From contig CM055109.1 in NCBI GenBank assembly GCA_029204225.1, positions 4,120,299-4,184,298 of the forward strand: a stretch of DNA of 64,000 nt, read 5' to 3'. The stretch comes from Diphasiastrum complanatum (lineage: Eukaryota > Streptophyta > Lycopodiopsida > Lycopodiales > Lycopodiaceae). The notes beneath the pieces were generated by a model. It was not told the origin of the DNA. It did not search any database and saw only the letters and a list, made by a program, of their open reading frames with translations. The translations under genes and the position numbers were made by a program. Shown here in pieces: positions 34,369-45,134 of this stretch (positions are counted from its first letter, which is position 1; each line of letters opens with the position of its first letter).

Positions 34369-34983
34369 CAAGGGGAATAAACTATAATATGCAATGGTGA
34401 AGGGTGAAGTGCCCATTTTATGATGACAAAAGAGATGAAATGTCACGACATAGTAAGAAGAAAAGCTAATTTTTTGGTTAATTTAACTTGTAGTAACTTT
34501 CACTAATTATGGTTTGTCATCTAAAAAAATGCTTGACACTAATATACTATTTTGGTCACATAGAGGTTGGTCTCATGAATTGTAACAAACTTGTGAATTA
34601 TCAAATTATGTGGCGTAGTTAGATTATGCTACTATATAATCATTCTTCATATGTCGCATGCTTCATAATCAAAATCAATTGGAAGAGCGTATTCATTGAT
34701 GCTAGACCTACTTGTTTGTGCTTTGCAGGTGATGAGCAATGATATTTTTCCGAGTGTAGTCCATAGGGTCATAAAGAACAACAACAAATGTCGCTCATCA
34801 GTCGCCTATTTAAAAGTACCTCATCCACAATTCATAGTGCGACCAATGCCACAGCTTGTATCACATCAACAACCATCACAATACAGCCCATTTACAGCTG
34901 AAGAGTACTATACAAGTATGAGTACCCATAGACTTATAGATGGCAAATCTAACCTTGATAGATTCAGAATTAGTCGTACCTAA
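33036..34983 (+). CDS. 2-oxoglutarate/Fe(II)-dependent dioxygenase, gibberellin-oxidase-like, three exons
   Basis: My splice model is exon 1 33036-33556, exon 2 33738-34065, exon 3 34729-34983, all with GT-AG introns. It gives 367 residues, a normal size for this family. An N-terminal DIOX_N domain (from about residue 60, ELPVIDLKLL, WGFFQVANHDV) precedes the catalytic domain. Iron ligands are H239 and D241 (LVAHSDASLLTI) and H295 (SVVHRVI). The 2-oxoglutarate-binding pair is R305 and S307 (CRSSVAY). GDMLQVMSNDIF and the LVSHQQPSQYSPFTAEEY tail resemble gibberellin 3- and 2-oxidases, which hydroxylate gibberellins in the cytosol. No frameshift or stop is visible, so it may be active. The exact substrate cannot be told from sequence. 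It is the only intact host gene in a retroelement-rich stretch. Confidence 0.85.
33738..34065 (+). other. Dioxygenase exon 2
   Basis: The exon begins after TTGGCAG and ends at CTGCAG before GTTTGC. Joining exon 1 to it gives NEAF-SFVV-EEY, the same spacing as in related oxidases. An alternative acceptor after AAGAG (33710) would keep the frame but adds about ten residues. Confidence 0.78.
34066..34728 (+). other. Dioxygenase intron 2 with adjoining (AT)n and (GA)n tracts
   Basis: This 663-bp intron follows a GDMLQ codon boundary, a position shared with gibberellin 2-oxidase genes. It contains (AT)19 at 34292-34330 directly followed by (GA)18 at 34331-34366. Confidence 0.75.
34729..34983 (+). 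other. Dioxygenase exon 3
   Basis: The exon starts after CTTTGCAG in phase 0 with VMSNDIFPSVVHRV and ends at a TAA (34981-34983). Confidence 0.85.
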
Positions 34984-35399
34984 GCTTGATAGTGTCTTGG
35001 CTGAGGAAGGTATTTGAAAAATGACGATGAACAATCACAACATTGTTGCATCGATAGATAAAAAGAAGTGGAAATAGGATAATGTGTCAGATTTAGTCAA
35101 GAATGGCAAAAGCATCATAAATACATTTCCGAAGGAGTAGATTTGACGTATGTAGAACCAGTCATAGTTTTAACACATTGTTTAAAACTATAGCTGTCAA
35201 TTACTATCTTATAAACATGATTATATAATTTAACACTCCTAAGGCTTGTTCATGAATTCATTATCAAATTTTAATGAATTGAGTCAAGAAATCCAAAAGC
35301 CTTTTTGCAAGATTGATATCTTCACTACATTATATTGGTTCTATCTCACTAATTTATGTTTTTTCTTGTAGAAAGATAATGTAGTTCACCATGATTTGA
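34984..35399. other. No gene recognised, downstream of the dioxygenase gene
   Basis: This AT-rich sequence contains the presumed 3' untranslated region. Its right part may be the noncoding 3' end of the minus-strand copia remnant that starts at 35400. Confidence 0.5.
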
Positions 35400-35603
35400 G
35401 AGATTGTGAGAACATGAACGTTTGGAAAGACTTGTGTGTGACTAATTGTCACGAAACAACTTTCTCATTTTTGTGCTTAGAAAGCCAAGTTTATGCATTA
35501 GTTGTCAAAGCCACAACACCTATTGAGCTGCTTCCATGTATTTAGATTTGATACTTGATAGTGCAACAATAGCTTGTTATTTGCTTTACCAAAATATTGC
35601 TCC
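35400..35603 (-). pseudogene. Copia RNase H remnant, C-terminal half, split by a later insertion
   Basis: On the minus strand this reads SK, then QAIVALSSIKSKYMEAAQ and CDN-CINLAF with several stops, a decayed copia RNase H. The N-terminal half lies at 41797-41880. The 35604-41791 element is inserted between them. Confidence 0.7.
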
Positions 35604-36339
35604 TGTGAAGAATTGAAAAAGATTATCTATGTTAGATATAGGGTTCTTATGTTTTTTACATCAAGCATCTAGGTGTAGGATGTTGATAGGAACAAATTTG
35701 GCATAGATGGCAAATTATGCATTTCCACTTGTAACGCCACTATTGAGCCAAAATAGAGTAAGAGGCTAAACTCGTGCCAATTAGAGTGTAGACAAGTGTA
35801 ATGTTTTTTTTTTATGAATTCTAAGAGGTCCAATAGGATTTAGAGGTGGAACCATGTGACGTCCAATAGGAATTTGAGGTGTGCTTGAATATAGTCCAAT
35901 AGAATTAAGAGGTGCATGGATCAATGGTCCAATAGGATTAAGAGGTGACAAAGTATTGTCCAATCATAGTTAAGCATAGTGGTAGCTTGTGGATCTACTA
36001 GTATCATTGTACTCCTCATTTTGAAGCTAATTGATTTGGTGATCATATGGATTTTGTGTGTTATTGGATTTCTAGCTTTCTCTCTCTACCCGAGAGCTCA
36101 TGATGTTTTTTCTCTCTCTACCTGAGGAGAGCAGCTTGTTTTTACTTAGATTATTTTTTGAATACTTCCCACACGTGTGAGTGAGAGTTGGAAGTGATTG
36201 AATGCATGTAGTAGTGTGTTTTTGCCATAGGATCTAAGATTGATCTTGAATCTCAATCTAATCTTAATCTTGGTGCATCTACACACCTTAGGAGATCACA
36301 AGTACATGTTGTGGACAATCCACACGTGTGAATTCAACA
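35604..36339 (+). repeat. 5' LTR of family B
   Basis: This 736-bp LTR starts TGTGAAGAATTG and ends GAATTCAACA. It contains five spaced copies of GTCCAATAG (35828-35970), two CTCTCTCTACCCGAG-like motifs, and CACACGTGTG at 36170 and 36321. The primer-binding site TGGTATCAGAGC follows at 36340. Confidence 0.95.
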
Positions 36340-37092
36340 TGGTATCAGAGCCTACCTAAGGTTACCATGCATTTTGATCCTAAGTGAAACATTTTAATCA
36401 ATCTTGAGCTAAAAATTGTCAAGGCCCATTTTCCTAGCTATCTTGTTCAATTTTGGATCAAAAGAGATCAAAAGGACATTGATTGGGTCTGACTTGGTAC
36501 TGTACGGAATCAGGTGCTCAGACATGTGTGAGGAACATCCAATTTTAGTTTGGAAGTTCTCTCTCATGCTTGATCCATTTATCTTGCTTGATAGCTTGTT
36601 CTGAAGCTATTTTTGTCTAGTTTCTGATGCAATCAATTTTATTCAATTTGGTTGAGCCAATCAAAAGTTATAAGCTTTTGAAGAGGTTTAGGTAGGGCAC
36701 CTAGAACTGGGTGGACACATTTGGTTTGGTCAAGAGATTGCTTGGTTGATCCAAAATCACAGTTGAATGCTTACCAATCTCATCTATTTGTGATCTAGGC
36801 ACTGTTTTGAGATCTTAGCCATTTTGTTTCATGCAATATCATTGTATTTGAGTCAAATCTGGTTTCTTAGTGTACTTCACACGTGCTAAGTGTGTTTGAT
36901 CCTAACTTTGCCTATACTCCATCATTTGATGTGAAATAGATCTTGTTTTAGAGAGATTTGTGTAGCTAGTGAGAATCAATTCACAAATAGTTGCAAGATC
37001 TTTCATAGGAGGAGATAGTACTCTATTATTGGATCCTATTGAGAGTGTGTAGCAACATTTATTGTTCATCATTTGAGTTTTCTTCACTTCAA
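36340..37092 (+). other. Copia leader with primer-binding site
   Basis: The primer-binding site TGGTATCAGAGC at 36340-36351 is followed by about 740 bp of leader without a gene, up to the gag ATG at 37093. Confidence 0.9.
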
Positions 37093-37656
37093 ATGTCTTC
37101 AATGGGTTCATCTTTGTTGGAACCAAGTGAAAGATTGTCCACTTCAAACTATTCAATTTGGAAAATGAGGATGGAGTCCATCTTGATCCTTCAAGACGTG
37201 ATGGACATAGTTCTTGGCCTTGAAGAAGAACCACAAGTTCTTCAAGAGGTTCAAAAATACAAAAAGAGAGCTAGGATGGCTCTCCACTACATTAAGATGA
37301 ATGTCTCTAATGAGATATTGAGGGAGATAGGTACTTGTACAACAACCAAAGAAGCTTGGGATTGTCTCAAGACTATCTATGAGGCTAAGAATACCTCTAG
37401 GCTTCTCACTCTTAGGAATCAAATCTTTCAAAGTAGCCAAAAGAGTGATGAGAGTGCATCTAGTTATGTTTTAAGAGTAAAAGATATTCATAGAGAACTT
37501 GCTTGTATTGGTAATTCCATCAATCAAAATGAGCTAGTTCAAGTCATTCTCAATGGCTTGAGAAGTGAATTTGATAACCTTGTCCAATCCTATGCCATTA
37601 AGGAGGAGCTACCAAGTTTGGAGGCTCTTCAAAGTGTGCTAATTTCGGAAGAATAA
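37093..37656 (+). pseudogene. Copia gag, N-terminal two thirds
   Basis: Gag starts MSSMGSSLLEPSERLSTSNY followed by SIWKMRMESILILQDVMDIV and continues with LHYIKMNVSNEILREIGT, LLTLRNQIFQSSQKSDESAS and LVQVILNGLRSEFDNLVQSY. A stop at 37654-37656 separates it from the rest, which continues in the same frame. This single stop may be the only lesion between gag and pol. Confidence 0.93.
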
Positions 37657-40600
37657 AGACAAGAGTACAACCTCTTGAGGATGGACAAGCTTTCTCTCAC
37701 TCATAATGATGGCAAAGCTCTCTTTGCCAAGGATAAGCACAAAGGGAGGAGCAAGAACCAACATCAACAATCCTCAAGCAAGGATAAAGTCAAATCCAAA
37801 GACAAAGATGAGGAGGAAGATGATTCCTCTAATGCTTCATCATCCAAGCTCAAGAAGAAGAAGATCAAGTGCTTTTATGGTGGCAAGAAAGGTCATTATG
37901 CCACCAATTGCTTCAAGAATAAAAATCAACTCAAGCAAGCCAACATTACCAATGAGAAGGAAGACACTATTGCAAGTGCTGGAGAGGGATCTCTTATGGT
38001 CTCTAGTTTCTCATCTACTCCTTTCAAGAAGGACGGCCTATGGTATATTGATAGTGGAGCCTCTTCACATATGTGTAGCTCCAAGGACTCTTTCTCTTCT
38101 ATTGCACCTTATGATGGAGTCAAGAAATCAATATACACTGCAAATGATTTTGAATGTCCTATTGAAGGCATAGGGAACATTCCCTTGAAGCTTGCATCCT
38201 CTAAAGTTCTTTCTCTCTCTAAAGTTCTTTATGTACCTAAGCTTACCAAGAATCTTATTAGTGTTGGCCAATTTCTTGATAATGGCCTTGATGTAAAATT
38301 CAATGTTGATACTTGCACTATCAAGAAGAATGATGAGATACTTGCATTAGGATCTAGATTTGGTGGCATTTATAAACTAGATCCAAATGAGTATGTGAAT
38401 GCTTGTAATGTTGCTCTTGTGAACAAGCTCTCTATGGAAAAATTATGGCATAGGAGGTTGGAACATCCCAACTACAAATCCATGCTCTCTATGGTCAAAG
38501 AAGCCAAAGCTATTGGCTTGCCAAAGTCACTCTCCAAGAAGATCAAGCCTTGTGAGGCTTGTGCTATTGCTAAATCTCACAAAAAGCCATTTACAAGATC
38601 TTCTATCAAAAGCAAGCATCCTTTGGAGTTAATCCACTCGGATGTGCATTTCTCATCAACTACAAGCAAGGGAGGAGCCACTTGTTTTGTTACTTTCATT
38701 GATGATTACACAAGATTCACTTGGATAGATCTTCTTGCTTCTAAATCTATGGTGTTTGATCATTTCCTTATTTTCAAAGCTTATGTGGAGAAGCAATTCT
38801 CATTCAAGATTAAAGCTCTTAGAAGTGATGGAGGTGGTGAATATATCTCCAATAAATTTCAAGATTTTTATGAGCTTGAAGGCATTAAAAGAGAGTTCTA
38901 TTGTGCCTACTCTCCATCTCAAAATGGAGTGGCCGAGAGAAAGAATAGATATCTATGTGAATGTGCAAAATCTATGAGAATTGAGGCATCTTTTCCCAAA
39001 GATTTTTGGGGAGAATCCATTAATTGTGCAAATTATCTTTGCAATAAGGTCCCACATATAGCTCTTGGAGGAAAGTCACCATATGAAATCTTATATTTGA
39101 AGAAGCCTAAGGTTGATCACCTTAGAGTTTTTGGATGCTTATGGTTTGTCCATATTCCCTTGGAAACAAGGAAGAAGGAAGATCCTAGTGCATGCAAAGG
39201 GATCATGGTTGGATACTCATCCACCAAGAAGGCCTATAGAGTCTTTATACTCTCTACTTCTCAAGTTATTGAAAGTAGAGATGTTGTCTTTCATGAAGAT
39301 CAACACTCATCTTTTGAAGAGGCCGAGATCAAGAAATCTATGGATGCATCATCAATTATTGATTTTGAATACAATCATGATGTGATGGGGTCGAGATTTG
39401 AAGAAGACTCTCCTCGGATTTTCTCACCAAGAAGATCAATGAGAGATAGATCCGAGCCTAAGAGGCTCTCATATGTTGACAAAGGAAAACAAGTGGATCT
39501 TGATTCCACTAATTATGTTTTTTATGTCTCTCATGAAGAGCCAAAGAATGTACAAGAGGCACTCAATACCAAGGAGTGGTATGATGCCATGAAGCAAGAG
39601 TATGATGCATTGATCACTAACAATACTTGGGAGCTTGTGGATCCTCCATCCAACAAGCATGTGATTGGTTGCAAGTGGGTATTTCGGATCAAGTTCAATC
39701 ATGATGGCACCATCAACAAGCATAAAGCAAGATTATGTGCCAAAGGATTTGCTCAAATCCATGGTCTTGATTATGAGGAGACCTTTGCACCCGTTGCAAA
39801 GATGGTGACAATAAGAATTCTTATTTCTCTTGCTTGTTTTTTCAAGTGGAAGGTGTTCCAATTAGATGTATCCAATGCTTTTCTAAATGGTTATCTTGAG
39901 GAGGAGATCTATATGGAACAACCTCAAGGATTCATGAAGGATGAGTCCAAAGTGTGCTTGCTCTTCAAAAGTCTTTATGGACTCAAGCAAGCACCAAGAT
40001 CATGGTATTCAAGACTTAATTCTTTTCTTATCTCACTAGGATTTACTCTTAGTGACTATGATCCTTCCATGTATCTAAAGTTTGTTGAGAGCAATATTGT
40101 CATTCTTCTAATTTATGTTGATGACATTATTCTTTGTGGAAGTTGTATCAAGCTAGTTGATGAAACCAAGCTAGCACTTGGATGTGAGTTTAAAATGCAA
40201 GATCTAGGAGAGATACATTACATCCTAGGCCTAGAAATTGATTTTTATGAAAATCATGTCTTTATATGCCAATCTAGATATGCTCACTCTATGTTGAAAA
40301 AATTCCATATGGAAAATTCTAAGAGCATAGATACTCCAATGGAGCAAATTTTAAAAGATCCTAATAAAGGTGATGAAAGATCCTTTGAGGACATCACACT
40401 TTTTAGTAGTCTTATAGGCTCCTTGATTTGGCTTACCATTACTAGGCCCGATCTAAGTTTTTGTGTGCACAAATTGAGTCAATTTATGCAAGATCCTAAG
40501 ATCCATCATTGGAAGATGGCCAAGAGGATTCTAAGATATGAATCTTCATCTTGTGATTATGGTCTACTCTATAAAAGTGACGATCTATCCATTGTTGGCT

Positions 40601-40671
40601 ACTCGGATTTGGACTTTGCAAGTGACAAGATGGATCGAAAGTCTACACTATCTTTCTTGGAGGCAATCTAA
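37657..40671 (+). pseudogene. Copia gag zinc knuckle to RNase H, 998 codons open
   Basis: The order is Lys-rich basic region, zinc knuckle CFYGGKKGHYATNC (second Cys replaced by Gly), protease WYIDSGASSHM, pre-integrase LWHRRLEHPNYKSM, CEACAIAKSHKKPF, integrase IHSDVHFSS, FIDDYTRFTWIDLL, RSDGGGEYISNKF and SQNGVAERKNRYL. The linker RRSMRDRSEPKRLSYVDKG follows, then RT with QLDVSNAFLNGYLEEEIYME, LYGLKQAPRSWYSRL and intact YVDDIILCG, and the first part of RNase H. The frame is lost at 40671 by a small deletion (about 8 bp) in RNase H. The changed Cys would weaken RNA binding. Confidence 0.95.
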
Positions 40672-41069
40672 TATCTTGGCTTTCCAAAAGGCAAGATACT
40701 ATATCTCTCTCTTCATGTGAGGCCGAGTACAAAGCACTCACTACAACTACCAAAGAGGTGCTTTGGATCAAGAGGTTATTAATGGAGCTAAAGTGCATCA
40801 AGGAAGATGATCTACCAATGATCAAGTGTGATAACATCTCGGCCCAAGCTCTTGCCAATAATCCCATATTTCATGCAAGAAGCAAGCACATAGAAGTGGC
40901 ACACCATTTTGTGAGAGAAAAGCTTATTGGAGGAGAAATATATTTGGAGCATGTCAACTCGTCCTCTTGTATTGCCAATCTACTCACCAAGCCTTTGAGC
41001 AAAAGTGCTTTCATCAAGCATAGATCTAATCTTGGAGTTATATCAAGATCAATGCTCAAATCTTCATAG
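40672..41069 (+). pseudogene. Copia RNase H C-terminus
   Basis: This continues RNase H in a shifted frame: ISLSSCEAEYKALTTTTKEV, LPMIKCDNISAQALANNPIF, RSKHIEVAHHFVREKLIG and NLLTKPLSKSAFIKH, with a normal stop. The polypurine tract TTAGGAGGAG (41078-41087) follows. Confidence 0.93.
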
Positions 41070-41087
41070 ATAATTTTTTAGGAGGAG

Positions 41088-41791
41088 TGTGAAGAACTGA
41101 AAAGATTATCTATGTTAGATATAGGGGTCTTATGTTTTTTACATCAAGCATCTAGGTGTAGGATGTTGATAGGAACAAATTTGGCATAGATGGCAAATTA
41201 CGCATTTCCACTTGTAACGCCACTATTGAGCCAAAATAGAGTAAGAGGCTAAACTCGTGCCAATTAGAGTGTAGACAAGTGTAATGTTTTTGTTTGATGA
41301 ATTCTAAGAGGTCCAATAGGATTTAGAGGTGGAACCATGTGAGGTCCAATAGGAATTTGAGGTGTGCTTGAATATAGTCCAATAGAATTAAGAGGTGCAT
41401 GGATCAATGGTCCAATAGGATTAAGAGGTGACAAAGTATTGTCCAATCATAGTTAAGCATAGTGGTAGCTCGTGGGTCTACTAGTATCATTGTACTCCTC
41501 ATTTTGAAGCTAATTGATTTGGTGATCATATGGAGTTTGTGTGTTATTGGATTTCTAGCTTTCTCTCATGATGTTTTTTCTCTCTCTACCCGATGAGAGC
41601 AGTTATTTTCTGAATACTTCCCACACGTGTGAGTGAGAGTTGGAAGTGATTGAATGCATGTAGTAGTGTGTTTTTGCCATAGGATCTAAGATTGATCTTG
41701 AATCTCAATCTAATCTTAATCTTGGTGCATCTACACACCTTAGGAGATCACAAGTACATGTTGTGGACAATCCACACGTGTGAATTCAACA
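41088..41791 (+). repeat. 3' LTR of family B
   Basis: This 704-bp LTR is about 96% like the 5' LTR but lacks about 30 bp around 41570-41610. CACACGTGTG occurs at 41622 and 41773. It is followed by ACTCC. Confidence 0.95.
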
Positions 41792-41796
41792 ACTCC

Positions 41797-41880
41797 TCCA
41801 TTGATGTAGAGGGCATACTTTCTGATAGAACATTGATTATCAACCCAGTTGACATCACATCAACTTTGGATCATGCTTGA
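41797..41880 (-). pseudogene. Copia RNase H remnant, N-terminal half
   Basis: The minus strand reads CDVNWVDNQCSIRKYALYIN, which aligns with the conserved D-W-AGD-DDRKSTSGY segment of copia RNase H. It continues, across the 35604-41791 insertion, in 35400-35603. Confidence 0.7.
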
Positions 41881-42540
41881 AGTTGAAAAGTCATCTTAAC
41901 CACCATATTTCATCTCATAATTTATTGTGGATTACAAATATAGCACCAATCATTCACAATGTCTAGCCAATGTTTCATCCTTGAGTTTGTCGTGCTGGGC
42001 TAAATATAAACCTTTAGTAGTTGACCTTATTGGTATGAATGTAGGTAACCTAGTTAACGTGTCTCCTACAATCCAAATAGAATCATTTTGTCGTTGGGTC
42101 TTAGAAGTTCACAATCACAAAATCCATTGATATGTTTTTTGATTATTTTTGAGGGATATGTAAGGGATGTAATAACCCTATAGCCTTCTCCTTATATCAC
42201 ATACAAATGGAAAAATTTAGACCTATTTAAACAAAACATGTAACATTATTGTGGCAGAATCTTAACACCAATACACCATGTACGTGCCAAAAATAATATA
42301 TGCATTGTTGTTTACTATCATCATTTAGATTGTGTACAACCATGAAAGTAAATAGTGTATATAGGAAATTTCTATATATCTCAATTCTCCATACCCTATC
42401 AGGTACTTTTGTACTAGTATGTCCACTAATTCCACTCCATATATATTTCTTTCTCCACAACTTCTAGCTAGTTTGTATTGACATTATATTCTACTTTTGA
42501 GGATGTTTTATAAGTCAATGTGCTATCCTAAATAGACAAA
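41881..42540. other. No gene recognised
   Basis: AT-rich sequence without recognised domains. The ORFs at 41927 and 42227 show no familiar motif. Confidence 0.5.
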
Positions 42541-43316
42541 CAATAGGATCCTATGTTTGTTCTACTATAGAGCATGCTGGCCCATGTCTCTCTTCCAAAG
42601 AAATTTTGGGCAAAAGCTATTACGCCTGTTGTCTATCTACAAAATCGATCCATTACAAAAGCTCTAAATGGAAAAACACCATATGAGATATGGACAAGAT
42701 CGAAATTCTCACCATTCTCCAAACCACAAGGCATACAAGCTCTACAATCCAAACACAGAAATCCTTCACAGGTAGAGACGCCATTTTTGTGGAAGATCAG
42801 TTCTTCGACCTCAAGGAAAAAGCTTCAACAAATTTTGATTCCAGAGTCGAAACCAGTTCTGAACTCAAGATCAAACATCAGAAAATCGATACAGACTTAG
42901 ACAATGAGTTAGATTCTCAACGAGTTGAATCACATCAGAGGATCGAAACTCAACTCAAAAGATCAAATCGATCCAGACAGCCTCCATCTCAGTTTATAGA
43001 TGATCCAACCTGTTATTTTGTGCCAGAACCATGGACTGTATCAGAGGCAATGTCAACTCAAGATGCTAATCAATGGAAAGTCGTGATGGACATAGAATTC
43101 AACTCTCTAATTGAGAATCAGACATGGACGATAACGAAGCTTCCAAAGGATCAAAATCCAATTCTATGCAAATGGATATTTAAAATTAAAATTAAGTATG
43201 ATGTTGGAGGAAATCTAGATCGATACAAGGCCAAACTAGTTGCCAAAGGTTTTTCACAGATTTCAGATCTAGATTATCCAAAGACTTTCAGCCCTGTTGT
43301 TAAACATACTACTCTC
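42541..43316 (+). pseudogene. Copia integrase end and RT start, 3'-truncated
   Basis: The first part (42574-42700) reads MLAHVSLPKKFWAKAITPV and LQNRSITKALNGKTPYEIW, the integrase C-terminal region. A long linker with RSNRSRQPPSQFIDDPTCYF follows in another frame (42690-43316), then RT: MSTQDANQWKVVMDIEFNSL, CKWIFKIK, KAKLVAKGFSQISDLDYPKT and FSPVVKHTTL. It stops abruptly where minus-strand copia sequence begins. This is a third copia family. Confidence 0.88.
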
Positions 43317-44810
43317 CTATGTGATTGGAGTATCTTTGTGAGAATCTTTGAACTCGGCCTCCTCAATAATGTATTTTTGATCCTCATGGAATGAAACATC
43401 CATACTCTCAATTGTAGTTGAGGTAGAGGGAACATAGATTCTGTAAGCTTTCTTGTTGGATCCATATCCAACCATGATCCCTTTAATAGAATTAGGATCA
43501 TCTCTTTTCCTTGTTTCCAAGGGCACATGAAGAAAGCAAGCACAACCAAAAACTGTAAGGTGATCTACCTTAGGTTTCTTCTTAAACAAGACTTCAAAAG
43601 GTGATTTTTCAGCAAGTGCATTATGAGGTAATCTATTGCACAAATAATTTGCACAATTTATAGCTTCACCCCAATATTCAATAGGAAAAGAAGCTTCAAC
43701 TCGAATTGCTTTAGCACATTCACATAAAGATCTGTTTTTCCTCTCAGCAACTTCATTTTGAGATGGAGAATAAGCACAAGAAAACTCTCTCTTTATTCCT
43801 TCACCTTCACAGTATTCATGAAACTTGTTGGAGATGTATTCACCTCCTCCATCACATCTTAAAGCTTTAACTTTGAAAGAAAATTGTTTCTCAACATAAG
43901 CTTTGAAGATTAGGAAGTGATCAAAAACCATAGCCTTTGAAGAAAGTAGATACAACCAAGTATATCTAGTAAAGTCATCAATAAAGGTGACAAAACATGT
44001 TGCACGACCAATACTTTTAGAAGAGAAAAAATGTACATCCGAGTGTATAAGCTCCAAAGGATGAGTAGTCTTTATAAAAGACTTCTGATATGGCTTTCTG
44101 TGTGATTTTGCAATAGCACAAGCCTCACAAGGCTTGAAATCTTTGGAAAGAGATTTTGGAAGACCAATTGCCTTCACTTTCTTGACCATAGAAGACATAG
44201 ATTTAAAGTTATGATGCCCTAATCTTCTATGACACAACTCCTCCTTAGATAACAAAGCAACTTCACAAAGATTTGCATTCTCATAAGAATTCAACTTAAA
44301 AATTCCACCACATCTAGATCCATCAGCTAGGATCTCATCATTTTTCTTGATAAAGCAAGTATTGGAGTTGAACTTTACATCACAACCATTATCAAGCAAC
44401 TTTCCCACACTAATCAAGTTCTTTGTAAGTTTTGGAATGAAAAGAACATTAGAAAGTGCAAGAACTTTTGAAAAAGCAAGTTTCAATGGAATGTTGCCAA
44501 TTCCTTCTATAGAGCACTCATGATCATTAGCAGTGTAAATAGATATCTTAAGTCCTTTGTAAGGTACAATTGAGTCAAATGACTCCTTTGAACAGCACAT
44601 ATGTGAAGAAGCTCCACTATCTATGTACCAAGCTCCATCTTTCTTGAAAGGTGATGAAGAAAAACTGGACACCATAAGTGATCCTTCTCCATCACTTGCA
44701 ACAAAATCTTCTTCAATCTCTTTGGAGAGATTAGCTTGCTTGAGTTGGTTTCTCTTCTTAAAGCAATTAGAGGCATAGTGTCCCTTCTTGCCACAGAAGA
44801 AACACTTCAC
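43317..44810 (-). pseudogene. Copia zinc knuckle, protease and integrase, truncated
   Basis: This 497-codon minus-strand frame has an intact zinc knuckle CFFCGKKGHYASNC, protease WYIDSGASSHM, pre-integrase LCHRRLGHHNFKSM and CEACAIAKSHRKPY. Integrase follows with IHSDVHFFSS, FIDDFTRYTWLYLL, RCDGGGEYISNKF and SPSQNEVAERKN, ending in VPLETRKRDDPNSIKGIMVG. It is close to the family B element (35604-41791). RT and RNase H are missing, cut off at 43317. Confidence 0.93.
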
Positions 44811-45134
44811 TTTCTTCTTCTTGGTCTTTGAAGTAGAAGGATGAGATGAATCATCCTCTTCACCATCTTTGTCTCAATCTTTGGATTTTTCTTTGTTGAA
44901 TGCTTGAGAGAACTGGTTCTTAATCCTTCCTTTATGCTTGTCTTTGACAAAGAGGGCTTTGTCACTTCCACCATGCTCGAGTTTTTTCATCTTGGAAAGT
45001 TTATAGCTTTGCCTAGATTCTTCAAAAATAAGAATTCCTTGGAGAGTTTCTAGATTAGGCAACTCCTCCTTAATGGCAAAAGACCGAACAAGATTATCAT
45101 AGTCATCTCTCAAGCCATTTAAAATGGGACTCAA
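44811..45134 (-). pseudogene. Copia gag C-terminal part
   Basis: This continues the same element upstream: ILNGLRDDYDNLVRSFAIKE, LETLQGILIFEESRQSYKL and GGSDKALFVKDKHKGRIKNQ. A stop near 44873 separates it from the zinc knuckle frame. It is cut off at 45134, where gypsy sequence begins. Confidence 0.9.

Larger units (their letters stand above)
35604..41791 (+). mobile_element. Ty1/copia element, family B, nearly complete
   Basis: This 6.2-kb element has both LTRs, a primer-binding site, gag, protease, integrase, RT, RNase H and a polypurine tract, all in order. It is flanked by GCTCC (35599-35603) and ACTCC (41792-41796), a target duplication with one difference. Only one stop in gag and one small deletion in RNase H break the polyprotein, plus a changed zinc-knuckle Cys. 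It is the youngest-looking full element here, although its two LTRs differ by point changes and a deletion. Confidence 0.95.
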
